Source of the DNA: CAIOGO01 sp964447445
GTDB taxonomy: Bacteria; Bipolaricaulota; Bipolaricaulia; UBA7950; UBA9294
Direction of reading: 5' to 3'
Length of the DNA: 11,509 bases
Assembly: GCA_964447445.1 (NCBI GenBank)
Contig: CAYUSW010000018.1
Coordinates: 1-11,509, forward strand
Positions 4,879-11,509 of the stretch are shown here, one piece after another. Each line of letters begins with the position of its first letter. Positions within the stretch are counted from its first letter, which is position 1. Below the pieces are notes generated by a model, which was not told where the DNA came from, made no database searches, and saw only the letters and a program-made list of their open reading frames with translations. Both the position numbers and the translations under genes were made by a program.

Positions 4879-7257
4879 CTAGAGGACCTCTAGCGCGCCA
4901 ATCGACGTGAACGTGCCGAAAGCCCGCCGCGTCTCGGTGTAGTTGGCCGAGCTTGCGGTTCCGATCCGGAAGTTGAGAGATGGGATGAGATCTCCCGTAG
5001 TTCCGGTCGGCAATGCCACCACAAGGGGGTTGCACGAGTAGGGGAAGGAGGGTGGATGAACCATGAACGCCCGCAGATAGACGAAGCTCGTCGATTCCTC
5101 GAGCGTGCCGTCCCCATCTACATCCAGTTTGAGGCTCATCCACATGCTCTTTGCTCCCGGGATCGTGAACGAGTAATCGACCGAGCCGACCTGGATCGAG
5201 CCCTCACGAATGAGCGTCTTCGTGCCCGGAGGCGGCGTCGGGATGATGCCAAGCGGCGTCACTCCGGTCCACGTCTCGTTGACGCCGCTGAACTGCCCGT
5301 CCGTGCGGAGTTCAATGCGGTAGTTGTGCGGCGTCGTCCACCCGGCTCCGGCGTTCACCGTGACGTGCCAAGTGTTGCTGCCCCACACGAAGAATCCCGG
5401 CGTTGTCCCCATCGCCGGCGCGCCCGTGGATCCCCCGCTTGACGTCACAACCATCGTCTGCGTCGTCGATGCGGAGAGCCCGTTGTTGTCGGTCACTGTA
5501 AGCCGCACTGCGACGGTGCGCGGAGTAGAGTAGGTGGCCTGCGCCGTCTTGCCGCTGCCGGCCAGATCGACGGTGCCGTCTCCGTTGAGATCCCACTGGT
5601 AGGTGACGATCTGCCCATCCGGATCGTAGGAAGCCGTGGCGTCAAACGCGACGGGAGACCCGACGAGCGGAGAAGCCGGCGAGTACGTGAACAGCGGGAC
5701 CGGCGCCTGTGACGGTGTTCCCACCTGCACGAACTGCGTCGTCGAGTTCATCGCCCCGCCGTTGTCGGTGACCGCCAGAGAGACAACGTACGTTCCCGCA
5801 GTCATGTACATGTGGTAGACCGAGGACATCGGGACCTGTTCTGTTGTTCCGTCCCCGTACGTCCACTGGTACGAAACGATCGACCCATCGGGATCCATGG
5901 AGGCTGAGGCGTCGAACCGCGTCCACGTGCCGACGGTAGGTGTGGTCGGCACCGTGAAGCTAGCCACGGGCGGTTGATTGAACGATCCGACCTGAACCGT
6001 GCGCGTCACCGAAGCCGACGCGCCGAGGTTGTCCGTGACCGTCAACGTGACGGCGTAGGTACCGGCGGTCGCATACGCCTGCCAGGTGATGGGGCCTCCC
6101 ATCGCGGTCCGGCCGTCGCCGAAGCTCCACGCATACGTGGCAACTGCTCCGTCTGGATCTACCGACGCCGAAGCGTCGAACTTGATCCACCCTCCGGGCG
6201 TGCCGATGACCGGATCCGTGACGAAGCTCACGACGGGCGGCTGGTTCGCCGCGCCGACGCGCACCAACTGGCTGCTGGTCGAGGTCGCGCCGCGGTTGTC
6301 GGTCACGGTGAGGGAAGCCGTGTACATCCCCGCCGCCAGGTAGCGCGTCCAGGGGGCCGGTACGGAGTCCGTCAGACCATTACCGAAACTCCACGAGTAC
6401 GCGGAAATCGAGCCGTCAGGATCTGTCGACGCCGCCGCGTCGAAGCGCACGTACTCCCCGACCCCAGGCAAGGGAGGCGAGAACGTGAACGCGGACACGG
6501 GGGGCTGATTAGTGGTTACGGAAGGCTGAAGGGTTCGCGAGATGGCTTGGGCGATCCCAAACCCGAGCACGAAGATGGACTCCTGCCGCGTTTGGTAGCC
6601 TGGCAGGCTCAGCGTGAGGGTGTGACGGTCCTTTGTTGACCACACGGAGCGTGGCGTGTAGCCGCGGTACATCCCGTCGATGTAGATCGAGGCCCCGGGA
6701 GGCGTTGTCGAGATGTTGAGCTTGCCGTAGGCCGACGTCGAGCCCGCGACGACCTCGAAGCCCGTGAAGTTCCAGGCGCGTTCTGCGACAGGAAGAATGC
6801 CGAGGATGGTGGCCTGGATATGAGCCAACAGGACCCCCGCGTCCCCGGTAGGCATCGCGAACGGGTCGACAGGCGACCCCGTTGCCAGGATCTGCAGATA
6901 CTCCATTCCGAGAGGGGGCGAGACGGACCAGGATCCCGAAACGGTGTGCTCGCCGGCCGTCACGTAGTTGTTCGTGCCGCCCAGCAAGCTGTTCGGGAAG
7001 ATCGGCGTCCATTGTCCGTCCGCGTCGATGTCCCAGATGTAGACGTAGGCCGATTTGTTCACGCTGTAGTGAACCGTGATCGAGTCGCCCACGGCGTACG
7101 CGCCTCGGTCGACCCAAATGCTCACCTGCAGCGCCGTGCTCTCGGGAGGCTGGGGGATGATGCCCTTCGGCACCACGCCCTGGCCCCACCCTGCCAACGC
7201 GACGAGCGACAGGAGGAGGACGAGAACCGTCCCCGTTCGCCACATTCTTGCGTTCAT
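4879..7257 (-). CDS. Secreted DUF4384-PEGA-PKD(x4) surface protein
   Basis: This is a 792-residue exported protein. The start at 7257 has GGAGG 6 nt upstream and begins directly with a signal peptide (residues 1-27, MWR then VLVLLLSLVALAGWGQG). An upstream ATG at 7287 would add 10 residues and is less likely. Residues 48-130 resemble DUF4384 (RGAYAVGDSITVHYSVN, YVYIWDIDADG, PIFPN). Residues 178-223 are a PEGA domain (TTPPGASIYIDGMYRG). Four PKD domains follow at about 253-336, 342-424, 430-512 and 519-605, each with FDAxAS-x-DPDG and a TVTDN-type ending. Residues 606-792 are an unrecognised C-terminal region containing D-V-D-G-D-G. PKD and PEGA domains are extracellular binding modules; no catalytic domain is seen. 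It is the last gene of the ECF sigma operon, 38 nt after the preceding stop, and may be the operon's structural output. Confidence 0.92.
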   Translation of the reverse strand: MNARMWRTGTVLVLLLSLVALAGWGQGVVPKGIIPQPPESTALQVSIWVDRGAYAVGDSITVHYSVNKSAYVYIWDIDADGQWTPIFPNSLLGGTNNYVTAGEHTVSGSWSVSPPLGMEYLQILATGSPVDPFAMPTGDAGVLLAHIQATILGILPVAERAWNFTGFEVVAGSTSAYGKLNISTTPPGASIYIDGMYRGYTPRSVWSTKDRHTLTLSLPGYQTRQESIFVLGFGIAQAISRTLQPSVTTNQPPVSAFTFSPPLPGVGEYVRFDAAASTDPDGSISAYSWSFGNGLTDSVPAPWTRYLAAGMYTASLTVTDNRGATSTSSQLVRVGAANQPPVVSFVTDPVIGTPGGWIKFDASASVDPDGAVATYAWSFGDGRTAMGGPITWQAYATAGTYAVTLTVTDNLGASASVTRTVQVGSFNQPPVASFTVPTTPTVGTWTRFDASASMDPDGSIVSYQWTYGDGTTEQVPMSSVYHMYMTAGTYVVSLAVTDNGGAMNSTTQFVQVGTPSQAPVPLFTYSPASPLVGSPVAFDATASYDPDGQIVTYQWDLNGDGTVDLAGSGKTAQATYSTPRTVAVRLTVTDNNGLSASTTQTMVVTSSGGSTGAPAMGTTPGFFVWGSNTWHVTVNAGAGWTTPHNYRIELRTDGQFSGVNETWTGVTPLGIIPTPPPGTKTLIREGSIQVGSVDYSFTIPGAKSMWMSLKLDVDGDGTLEESTSFVYLRAFMVHPPSFPYSCNPLVVALPTGTTGDLIPSLNFRIGTASSANYTETRRAFGTFTSIGALEVL
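5443..6501 (-). repeat. Array of four PKD domains
   Basis: Four consecutive PKD units of about 85 codons lie at 6250-6501, 5986-6234, 5722-5970 and 5443-5703 within the operon's large secreted protein. They share F-D-A-x-A-S-x-D-P-D-G, a Y-x-W-x-(F/Y)-G-D/N-G strand and a V-T-D-N ending. The fourth differs, with YQWDLNGDGTVD in place of the short W-S-F-G-D-G strand, a form with potential calcium-binding Asp residues. The linkers of the first three units carry N-Q-P-P-V. Confidence 0.85.
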
Positions 7258-7295
7258 AATCTCCCTCCCTAGAACTCCGTTAGCCATGTCTCTCC

Positions 7296-7985
7296 CTAGC
7301 GTAGCGCAGGCTCCACGGCCCGCGTCAAGTCTGCCGGCCCGATGCGGGTAAACAAGAGGTCGACATCCCCTGCATTGAGAACGGTTCCGCTGAGCTGAGT
7401 GAGACGAGCATGCACATCATTATAGATCTTCTGGTTCTCGAACGGGCTGCCGCCTCCCTCGAGGTAGTCCCCCACGGCGTCGGCGAAGTTCGACAGGAGG
7501 TCGTCGAATCGCTGTGCCGGAAGAGCTGTTGCACCGGCCGCGACGGGCGCACCCGGCGACGCGCGGAAGACGAGGCAGGACCAGAAGAGGTCTCGGCTTG
7601 CCACGAGGATCTGAAGCCGCAATCCAAGAAGCTGGCCGAGAGACGAAAGCGAGACTCCGCGCGCAAGACCTTCGAACGCCTTGTTCAAGAGGCTATCCAC
7701 CGGAATCCCCTGCTCGATCGCTCGGGCAAGCACGAGAACGATCGCTTCCTTGTCCGTCGCCGCGCCTGGCACGGCGGCAAGTCGCTCGAGAAGCCGGTAC
7801 GTCTCATCAGCCCGGAAGCAGCAGCTGCTCTTCAGCCCAAGCTCGAGAGCGGCGAGGACGCGTGCCTCGCTCTGGATTGGGATGGCGCCGAGAGCGCGAT
7901 CGAAATCCTCAAGCGTTACGGCTCCCGCCGCGATGCCAAGACACACGGTGCACGCGACAGCAACAGCGAATCGGCGTCCCATCAT
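7296..7985 (-). CDS. Exported protein of unknown function, ECF operon
   Basis: This 229-residue protein is not a family I recognise. Residues 1-22 are a signal peptide (MMGRRFAVAVACTVCLGIAAGA), so it is probably periplasmic. The remainder looks mostly helical (ARVLAALELGLKS, TYRLLERLAAV, IVLVLARAIEQG), with adjacent Cys55-Cys56 and Cys137. The N-terminus TLEDFDRAL and C-terminus NAGDVDLLFTRIG are soluble-looking. The ATG at 7985 overlaps the stop of the upstream membrane protein (ATGA), with GGAGG 9 nt before it; a second ATG follows immediately. Tight coupling to the putative anti-sigma protein suggests a related job, such as a periplasmic partner, but this is inferred from position only. 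Confidence 0.8.
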   Translation of the reverse strand: MMGRRFAVAVACTVCLGIAAGAVTLEDFDRALGAIPIQSEARVLAALELGLKSSCCFRADETYRLLERLAAVPGAATDKEAIVLVLARAIEQGIPVDSLLNKAFEGLARGVSLSSLGQLLGLRLQILVASRDLFWSCLVFRASPGAPVAAGATALPAQRFDDLLSNFADAVGDYLEGGGSPFENQKIYNDVHARLTQLSGTVLNAGDVDLLFTRIGPADLTRAVEPALR

Positions 7986-8602
7986 GCGCCGTCACCTCCT
8001 CCCCCGACGTAGCGAACGGAGCTGTACTCGCCGAAGCTCCGGATGTACTCGTCCGCCGATGGGTCCTGTCCCCACCAGCGGCCGTCAATGATGAAGGCAT
8101 ACTCGTAGCGTCCAGGAGAGAGCGGGATCTCCGTCGTCCAGATGCCGTCCCCATCGTCGTCCGACAGCGGAACCGGCTCCCACTCGCTGAAACTGCCCAC
8201 AACGGAGACCACCTTTGCGTTCAGAGCAGGAAGGATGAACAGCACCCCGTTCTCGCTCGTCGGACGAGACGCGACGCTCTTCGTTGCTGCGGCGGGCGCG
8301 CTTCCCAGGAGAGTGGGTTCCTCGCGTTGCCCGAACGGCATGCGGCTACCGACGAAAACGCCGACGAGCAGGAGAGCCGCCGCCGTGGCCCCGGCCACCG
8401 CCAGCTGGCCCCATCGTCCGCTGCGCGTTGGGGCAAGCAACATCCTCAGCGTGCCCACCAAGCCACGCTTGGGGTTCCGATCACCGAGGCTCTGCAGCAC
8501 TCGCTCCTCGAGTGCGGTCAATGAGCCCGCGGCTGCGGCGACGTCTTGCCGGAGCGTTTCCCGAAGCAGCTCGTCTAGCGAATCACGGGCATCGAGAGTC
8601 AT
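7982..8602 (-). CDS. Putative anti-sigma membrane protein with CBM48/AMPK-type domain
   Basis: This is a 206-residue single-pass protein. Residues 1-60 are cytoplasmic and helical (LDELLRETL, LTALEERVLQSLG). Residues 66-86 are a membrane helix (LAVAGATAAALLLVGVFVG), followed by a linker rich in Ala, Ser and Thr. Residues 119-198 match the AMPK1_CBM/CBM48 carbohydrate-binding fold (VVGSFSEWEPVPLSDDDGDG, W-x-T-x-x-x-x-L-x-P-G-R-Y-E-Y-A-F-I-I-D-G, W-x-x-D-P). Its start overlaps the sigma gene's stop (ATGA), the usual position of an anti-sigma factor, and the topology fits. However, the N-terminus lacks the H-x3-C-x2-C zinc motif of ZAS anti-sigma factors, so that role rests on context. By topology the CBM48-like domain would lie outside the membrane and could sense a glycan. 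Confidence 0.8.
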   Translation of the reverse strand: MTLDARDSLDELLRETLRQDVAAAAGSLTALEERVLQSLGDRNPKRGLVGTLRMLLAPTRSGRWGQLAVAGATAAALLLVGVFVGSRMPFGQREEPTLLGSAPAAATKSVASRPTSENGVLFILPALNAKVVSVVGSFSEWEPVPLSDDDGDGIWTTEIPLSPGRYEYAFIIDGRWWGQDPSADEYIRSFGEYSSVRYVGGGGDGA

Positions 8603-9147
8603 GAGGAATCACGCTCCTTGTCGAGTAGTTCCTTCAGCATGGCTTTGCCTCTGTGGATCCTGGTCTTCACAGTCCCTTCGGGGATCGCCAGGATGTCTCC
8701 AATCTCTTTGTACGAAAGGTCGTTGTAGAACCGCAGGACCAGCGGCGCGCGATAGGCATAGGGGAGCGACGTGAGCGCCGTGCGGACGTGAATCTGCCTC
8801 TCTTCGCGGGCGACAGCCCGGGCCGGGTCTACGCTACCCTCCAGCTCGAACTCGAGCTCCATCACCGGATGGTTGCGGCGGTAGCGAAGACGGTTGCGGC
8901 ACAGGTTCGCCGCGATCGTGAAGACCCACGTCGAGAACTTCCGTTCCAGGTTGTAGCGGCGTAGATTCATGTAGGCCCGGATGAAAGCGTCATGTGTGAT
9001 GTCCTCAGCATCGGCACGGTTCCGGAGGAATCCGAGGCACAAGCCGAACACCGCATCCTTGTACCTGGCAACGACTTCTCCCCAGGCCGCGGTCTCCCCT
9101 TCGAGCGACGCTCGCAATAGGCTCACCTCGTCTTGCGTCCGGTACAC
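8599..9147 (-). CDS. ECF-type RNA polymerase sigma factor
   Basis: This is a sigma-70 family group IV factor of 182 residues from the chosen start. Region 2 contains YKDAVFGLCLGFL, then RADAEDITHDAFIRAYMNL and FSTWVFTIAANLCRNRLR (core binding and -10 recognition). Region 4 contains LPYAYRAPLVLRFYNDLSYKEIGD, then IPEGTVKTRIHRGKAMLKELL, the helix-turn-helix for the -35 element. There is no extra C-terminal domain, as in classic short ECFs. I chose the GTG at 9147, which has GAGGAGG 11 nt upstream. A TTG at 9174 extends the frame by 9 residues but has no ribosome-binding site. A TATATT that could serve as a -10 covers that TTG (9173-9178), which also favours the internal start. It is the first gene of the operon and is divergent from the lipoprotein gene. 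Confidence 0.93.
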   Translation of the reverse strand: MYRTQDEVSLLRASLEGETAAWGEVVARYKDAVFGLCLGFLRNRADAEDITHDAFIRAYMNLRRYNLERKFSTWVFTIAANLCRNRLRYRRNHPVMELEFELEGSVDPARAVAREERQIHVRTALTSLPYAYRAPLVLRFYNDLSYKEIGDILAIPEGTVKTRIHRGKAMLKELLDKERDSS

Positions 9148-9212
9148 GATTCCGTCGTCCTCCTCGGTGCTCAATATACACGGCGGGACCGGGCAGGTTT
9201 CGAGTCGACATC

Positions 9213-9253
9213 GGTCACCTCGGTTCAGGACGAACCCTCCGCCTGAGGTGACC
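9213..9253. promoter_or_regulatory. Nested inverted repeat in divergent control region
   Basis: A perfect 9-bp inverted repeat, GGTCACCTC (9213-9221) and GAGGTGACC (9245-9253), encloses a second 5-bp one, GGTTC/GAACC (9222-9236, loop AGGAC), directly adjoining the left arm. It lies 66 nt from the sigma factor GTG and 108 nt from the lipoprotein ATG, a good place for an operator shared by both genes. It could also fold as RNA. The binding partner is unknown. Confidence 0.6.
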
Positions 9254-9345
9254 CAGCGTCTGGGAGGGGAGCTTGCGCAGAGACATAGACTCTGAGAACA
9301 GGTCTTCAGGCTTCTCGGTGCAGCGCACGGAGAGGCCAGACGCTG
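9254..9345 (+). promoter_or_regulatory. Long-range inverted repeat next to lipoprotein ribosome-binding site
   Basis: The 10-mer CAGCGTCTGG (9254-9263) has its exact reverse complement CCAGACGCTG at 9336-9345. The right arm ends directly at the Shine-Dalgarno sequence AAGGAGGT (9346-9353) of the lipoprotein gene. In an mRNA that starts upstream of 9254 the arms could close a 72-nt loop and stack against the ribosome-binding site. I see no convincing sigma-70 promoter in the region. Confidence 0.5.
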
Positions 9346-9360
9346 AAGGAGGTCATCACG

Positions 9361-10716
9361 ATGTCGCGGGAGAGAACAGAAGCCCGGCGTAGCGCGTGGA
9401 AGGTCGCCACTGCGGCCTTCTTGCTGGGCATTCTCCTGATCGGGCTGTCAGCCTGCAGGGGATTCTTCGGGCAAGGTCCCATCGCCCTGATAGTGATTGA
9501 CAACAGCGGCGACACGGAGCTGCCGGTTGTCGTGTGGTTCGACATCTCGGGGTCAAACGATCCGGACGGGACAATCGCCAGCTTCACGCTCAACTTCGGC
9601 GACGGCTCCACCGAAGCCACCGGAGCCGATGTCACGGCACCCATCTCACACACCTACCTGGTTGCGGGAACCTACACCATCCTCCTGACGGTGACTGACA
9701 CCGACGGGCGAATCGGCATGGTCAACGGGACGGTAGTGATCGGTCCCGCCATGATCACGTTCGCGGCGAATCGAGCTGCGAGCTTCGACATCTACCGCAT
9801 GAAGGCAGACGGCACGAGTCAGAGCGCCGTGCTCGCAACAGCCTACGATGAGCTCTTCCCGGACCTCGTCCGTCGCACAAGGGATCGGATCGCCTATGCG
9901 GCCGAAGATGGGACGAGCTGGAACATCTGGACCATGACCACCGCGGGAGCCAGCCGGACGCCGCTCACCACGCAGACCTTGTCTCGCCAGATTCAGCCCT
10001 CGTGGTCGTTCGACGCTTCAACCCTCGCGTACGCGTCGAACGCTGCGCAGACGCCGTCTTCGACGACGTGGGAGATCTACACGATGACTGCGGCGGGCAC
10101 GTCCCCAACCAAACTCACGACACAGTCTCCGTCTTGGGCCTTGGCGCCGTCCTGCTCCCCAGTCAATGGGGACATCCTTTTCGTCTCGGCCTCCAACGGC
10201 GAGTTCGATCCTCCGGATGCGGACGAGCCAGGCGCTGCCGACGGAGGAAGTGCAGTCTGGCTCTGGGATGCGTCTGCGAGTGAGGCAGTCCTCCTCAAGG
10301 ACGGACCTGGGCGAGACGGCGATGCGTCCCCGGCCCTTACCGGTCTGACGACAACCTTGAGTTTGCCGGCCGGAGCCGGGATCTCTCGACCTGTCTGGTC
10401 TCCCGACGGGACGAAGATCGTGTACGCTGCCGAGGCTTCCGCCGGAGGACAGATCGACATCTTCGTCATGGATGCAGACGGGTCCGACGCGCGGACTCTT
10501 GAGGAATACGTTGCCTCCGTCGGTACGGCGAACACAGAGATTACGACCTCCGACGACGAGTTCTGTCCGTACTGGCTCGAGGATGGAAGCGGGATCGTCT
10601 ACGCGAAGGAAGACGGCCTGGGGAACTTCCAGCTCTACAAGGTGACCTTTACCTCGGGAGTGATCACCGATCTCACGGAGATAGGCAGCAACATCTCTCC
10701 GGCGTCCAAGCGCTAG
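9361..10716 (+). CDS. Lipoprotein with PKD domain and TolB-like beta-propeller
   Basis: This is a 451-residue exported lipoprotein. The start has a full AAGGAGGT 7 nt upstream. Residues 1-31 are a signal peptide ending in the lipobox LSAC, with Cys32 as the lipidation site, and there is no Asp at +2. Residues 40-128 form a PKD domain (FDISGSNDPDG, NFGDGS, HTYLVAGTYTILLTVTDTDG). Residues 130-445 are PD40/WD40-like propeller blades as in TolB (FDIYRMKADGTS, WNIWTMTTAGAS, SWSFDASTLAYAS, VWSPDGTKIVYAAE, DIFVMDADGSDARTL, FQLYKVTF). By family knowledge these are protein- or ligand-binding scaffolds; no enzyme motif is seen. It is the only plus-strand gene, divergent from the ECF operon and convergent with lnt. 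It may belong to the same regulon, judging only from the shared intergenic repeats. Confidence 0.92.
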   Translation: MSRERTEARRSAWKVATAAFLLGILLIGLSACRGFFGQGPIALIVIDNSGDTELPVVVWFDISGSNDPDGTIASFTLNFGDGSTEATGADVTAPISHTYLVAGTYTILLTVTDTDGRIGMVNGTVVIGPAMITFAANRAASFDIYRMKADGTSQSAVLATAYDELFPDLVRRTRDRIAYAAEDGTSWNIWTMTTAGASRTPLTTQTLSRQIQPSWSFDASTLAYASNAAQTPSSTTWEIYTMTAAGTSPTKLTTQSPSWALAPSCSPVNGDILFVSASNGEFDPPDADEPGAADGGSAVWLWDASASEAVLLKDGPGRDGDASPALTGLTTTLSLPAGAGISRPVWSPDGTKIVYAAEASAGGQIDIFVMDADGSDARTLEEYVASVGTANTEITTSDDEFCPYWLEDGSGIVYAKEDGLGNFQLYKVTFTSGVITDLTEIGSNISPASKR

Positions 10717-10752
10717 GACATCGAAGAGACCGACGACCTCCAGACGCGATGG

Positions 10753-10791
10753 GGGGAGCGGGGCAACGCGCCTCGCTCCCCTCTATCCTTT
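10753..10791 (+). terminator. Intrinsic terminator of lipoprotein gene
   Basis: A 12-bp stem with one G-T wobble (GGGGAGCGGGGC 10753-10764 with GCCTCGCTCCCC 10770-10781) and a 5-nt loop is followed by TCTATCCTTT. It lies 36 nt after the lipoprotein stop. The convergent lnt frame ends at 10783, so the stem may also serve lnt, although the minus-strand side has no T tract. Confidence 0.8.
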
Positions 10792-11509
10792 GGGGGTTCT
10801 GCGCCCTCGCGGGACAGCGACGAGGATGCAAAGGCAGAAAATGCCGAGCGCCGGGAGATCTCCCCACCGCGTGTAGACCGAAACGTCGCTGCGCTCGTAC
10901 ACCTCGCCCACAGCGACGCCTTCATCGCGCGTCGATGCGGTGACTCGCCCCAAGGGCGACACGATGCCCGAGATGCCACCGTTGGCCGCCTGAATCATCC
11001 ACCGCCGATTCTCGACGGCGCGGAAGACCGCGAATGCGAAGTGCGCCTCGCGCTGCGAGCTCAAGGCAAACCAAGCGTCGTTCGTCACGGTGACGATCAG
11101 CCGGCCGCCGCGGCGCACGAGATCGCGCGAGCCTTGGGGGAACGTCGACTCGAAGCAGATCGGCGTCGCGATGCCGCGCAGCGGGCGCTGGTCGCGCCCC
11201 GCGGTGAGATCCTCTGGAAGGAGAGACTCCATCAATCGGCCCGCGCCGAGCGCCGCCCACAGCCGTCGCCCGGGCACGTACTCGCCGAACGGGACGGGCC
11301 GCACCATGTCGTAGGTGGCCGCCACGTCGCCGGTTGCGTCGAGCAGGACCACAGAGTTGTACCAGCGGCCATCGCGGACGTCGCCTGTGCCGAACACCAC
11401 TTCACTGCTTCCATCGCGCGCCACCGTCTGGAGCCAGGCGAGCGCGGTCGGATTCCTCAGGATGTAGGCCGGGAGGAACGACTCGGGGAAGACGACGAGG
11501 TCGGGGTCC
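10783..11509 (-). CDS. lnt: Apolipoprotein N-acyltransferase, C-terminal part (5' cut by window edge)
   Basis: The frame is open to the right edge, giving 241 C-terminal residues out of about 500 in the family. Lnt adds the third acyl chain to the N-terminal Cys of lipoproteins on the periplasmic face of the inner membrane. The nitrilase-type domain is clear: VVFPESF with the catalytic Glu, VPFGEYVPGRRLW, TPICFES with the catalytic Cys, VTNDAWFALSSQREAHF, and a C-terminal hydrophobic segment LPALGIFCLCILVAV. The catalytic Lys normally two residues after the Tyr (Y-x-K-x-x-L-V-P-F-G-E; Lys335 in E. coli) is Met here (Y-D-M-V-R-P-V-P-F-G-E, near 11303-11308), with the following Leu changed to Pro. 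The rest of the fold looks intact. Its presence implies a diderm envelope. The stop at 10783 adjoins the convergent lipoprotein terminator. Confidence 0.92.
   Translation of the reverse strand, partial: DPDLVVFPESFLPAYILRNPTALAWLQTVARDGSSEVVFGTGDVRDGRWYNSVVLLDATGDVAATYDMVRPVPFGEYVPGRRLWAALGAGRLMESLLPEDLTAGRDQRPLRGIATPICFESTFPQGSRDLVRRGGRLIVTVTNDAWFALSSQREAHFAFAVFRAVENRRWMIQAANGGISGIVSPLGRVTASTRDEGVAVGEVYERSDVSVYTRWGDLPALGIFCLCILVAVPRGRRTPKG

Noticed and set aside
3302..4882. 526-residue open frame on the plus strand
   Set aside because: It is antisense to the 451-residue gene and the mraY start, has Arg-rich low-complexity composition and no recognisable motif or ribosome-binding site. It is a by-product of high GC.
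6509..7243. 244-residue minus-strand frame within the PKD protein gene
   Set aside because: Out of frame with the intact DUF4384-PEGA-PKD product and of Arg/His-rich shadow composition.
7514..8524. 336-residue open frame on the plus strand
   Set aside because: It lies antisense to the unknown exported protein and the CBM48 protein; its composition is Arg/Pro/Ser-rich without domains.
9175..9240. ECF-type autoregulatory promoter (TGAACC followed by TCGAC) upstream of the sigma gene
   Set aside because: The spacing between the two elements (13 nt) is too short for a typical ECF promoter, so I do not list it.

Overview
The window is GC-rich and densely coded, almost entirely on the minus strand. 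It is clearly bacterial. An apolipoprotein N-acyltransferase (lnt) and a lipobox protein point to a diderm (Gram-negative type) cell that makes peptidoglycan (mraY). Long secreted PKD/HYR proteins, ECF signalling and a c-di-GMP riboswitch are typical of environmental, often uncultivated lineages. A Bipolaricaulota-like lineage is a guess from the style of the PKD protein, not a demonstrated assignment.

Layout. (1) 1-2106, minus: the first 601 residues of a secreted HYR/DUF11 adhesin-like protein that runs off the left edge. It is preceded by a GGAGG ribosome-binding site, a structured leader, a complete class I c-di-GMP (GEMM-I) riboswitch and a near-consensus sigma-70 promoter. (2) 2107-2453: no gene recognised. 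(3) 2454-4804, minus: a translationally coupled pair, a two-domain protein with a PD-(D/E)XK-like C-terminus followed by mraY. (4) 4829-9174, minus: a compact four-gene operon ending in a strong terminator. It encodes an ECF sigma factor, a membrane protein with an extracytoplasmic CBM48/AMPK-type carbohydrate-binding domain in the anti-sigma position, an unrecognised secreted protein, and a large secreted DUF4384-PEGA-PKD(x4) protein. The first three genes overlap by 4 bp at each junction. (5) 9175-9360: a divergent control region with two sets of perfect inverted repeats. (6) 9361-10791, plus: a PKD plus TolB-like propeller lipoprotein with its own terminator. (7) 10783-11509, minus: the C-terminal half of lnt, cut by the window edge.

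The common theme is the cell envelope. One surface protein appears to be switched by c-di-GMP. Another sits in an operon with its own sigma factor and a putative glycan-sensing membrane regulator. The remaining genes concern lipid-linked wall precursors and lipoprotein maturation. The most notable items are the riboswitch with a plausible translational expression platform, the sigma/CBM48 operon, and the apparent loss of the catalytic lysine in Lnt.
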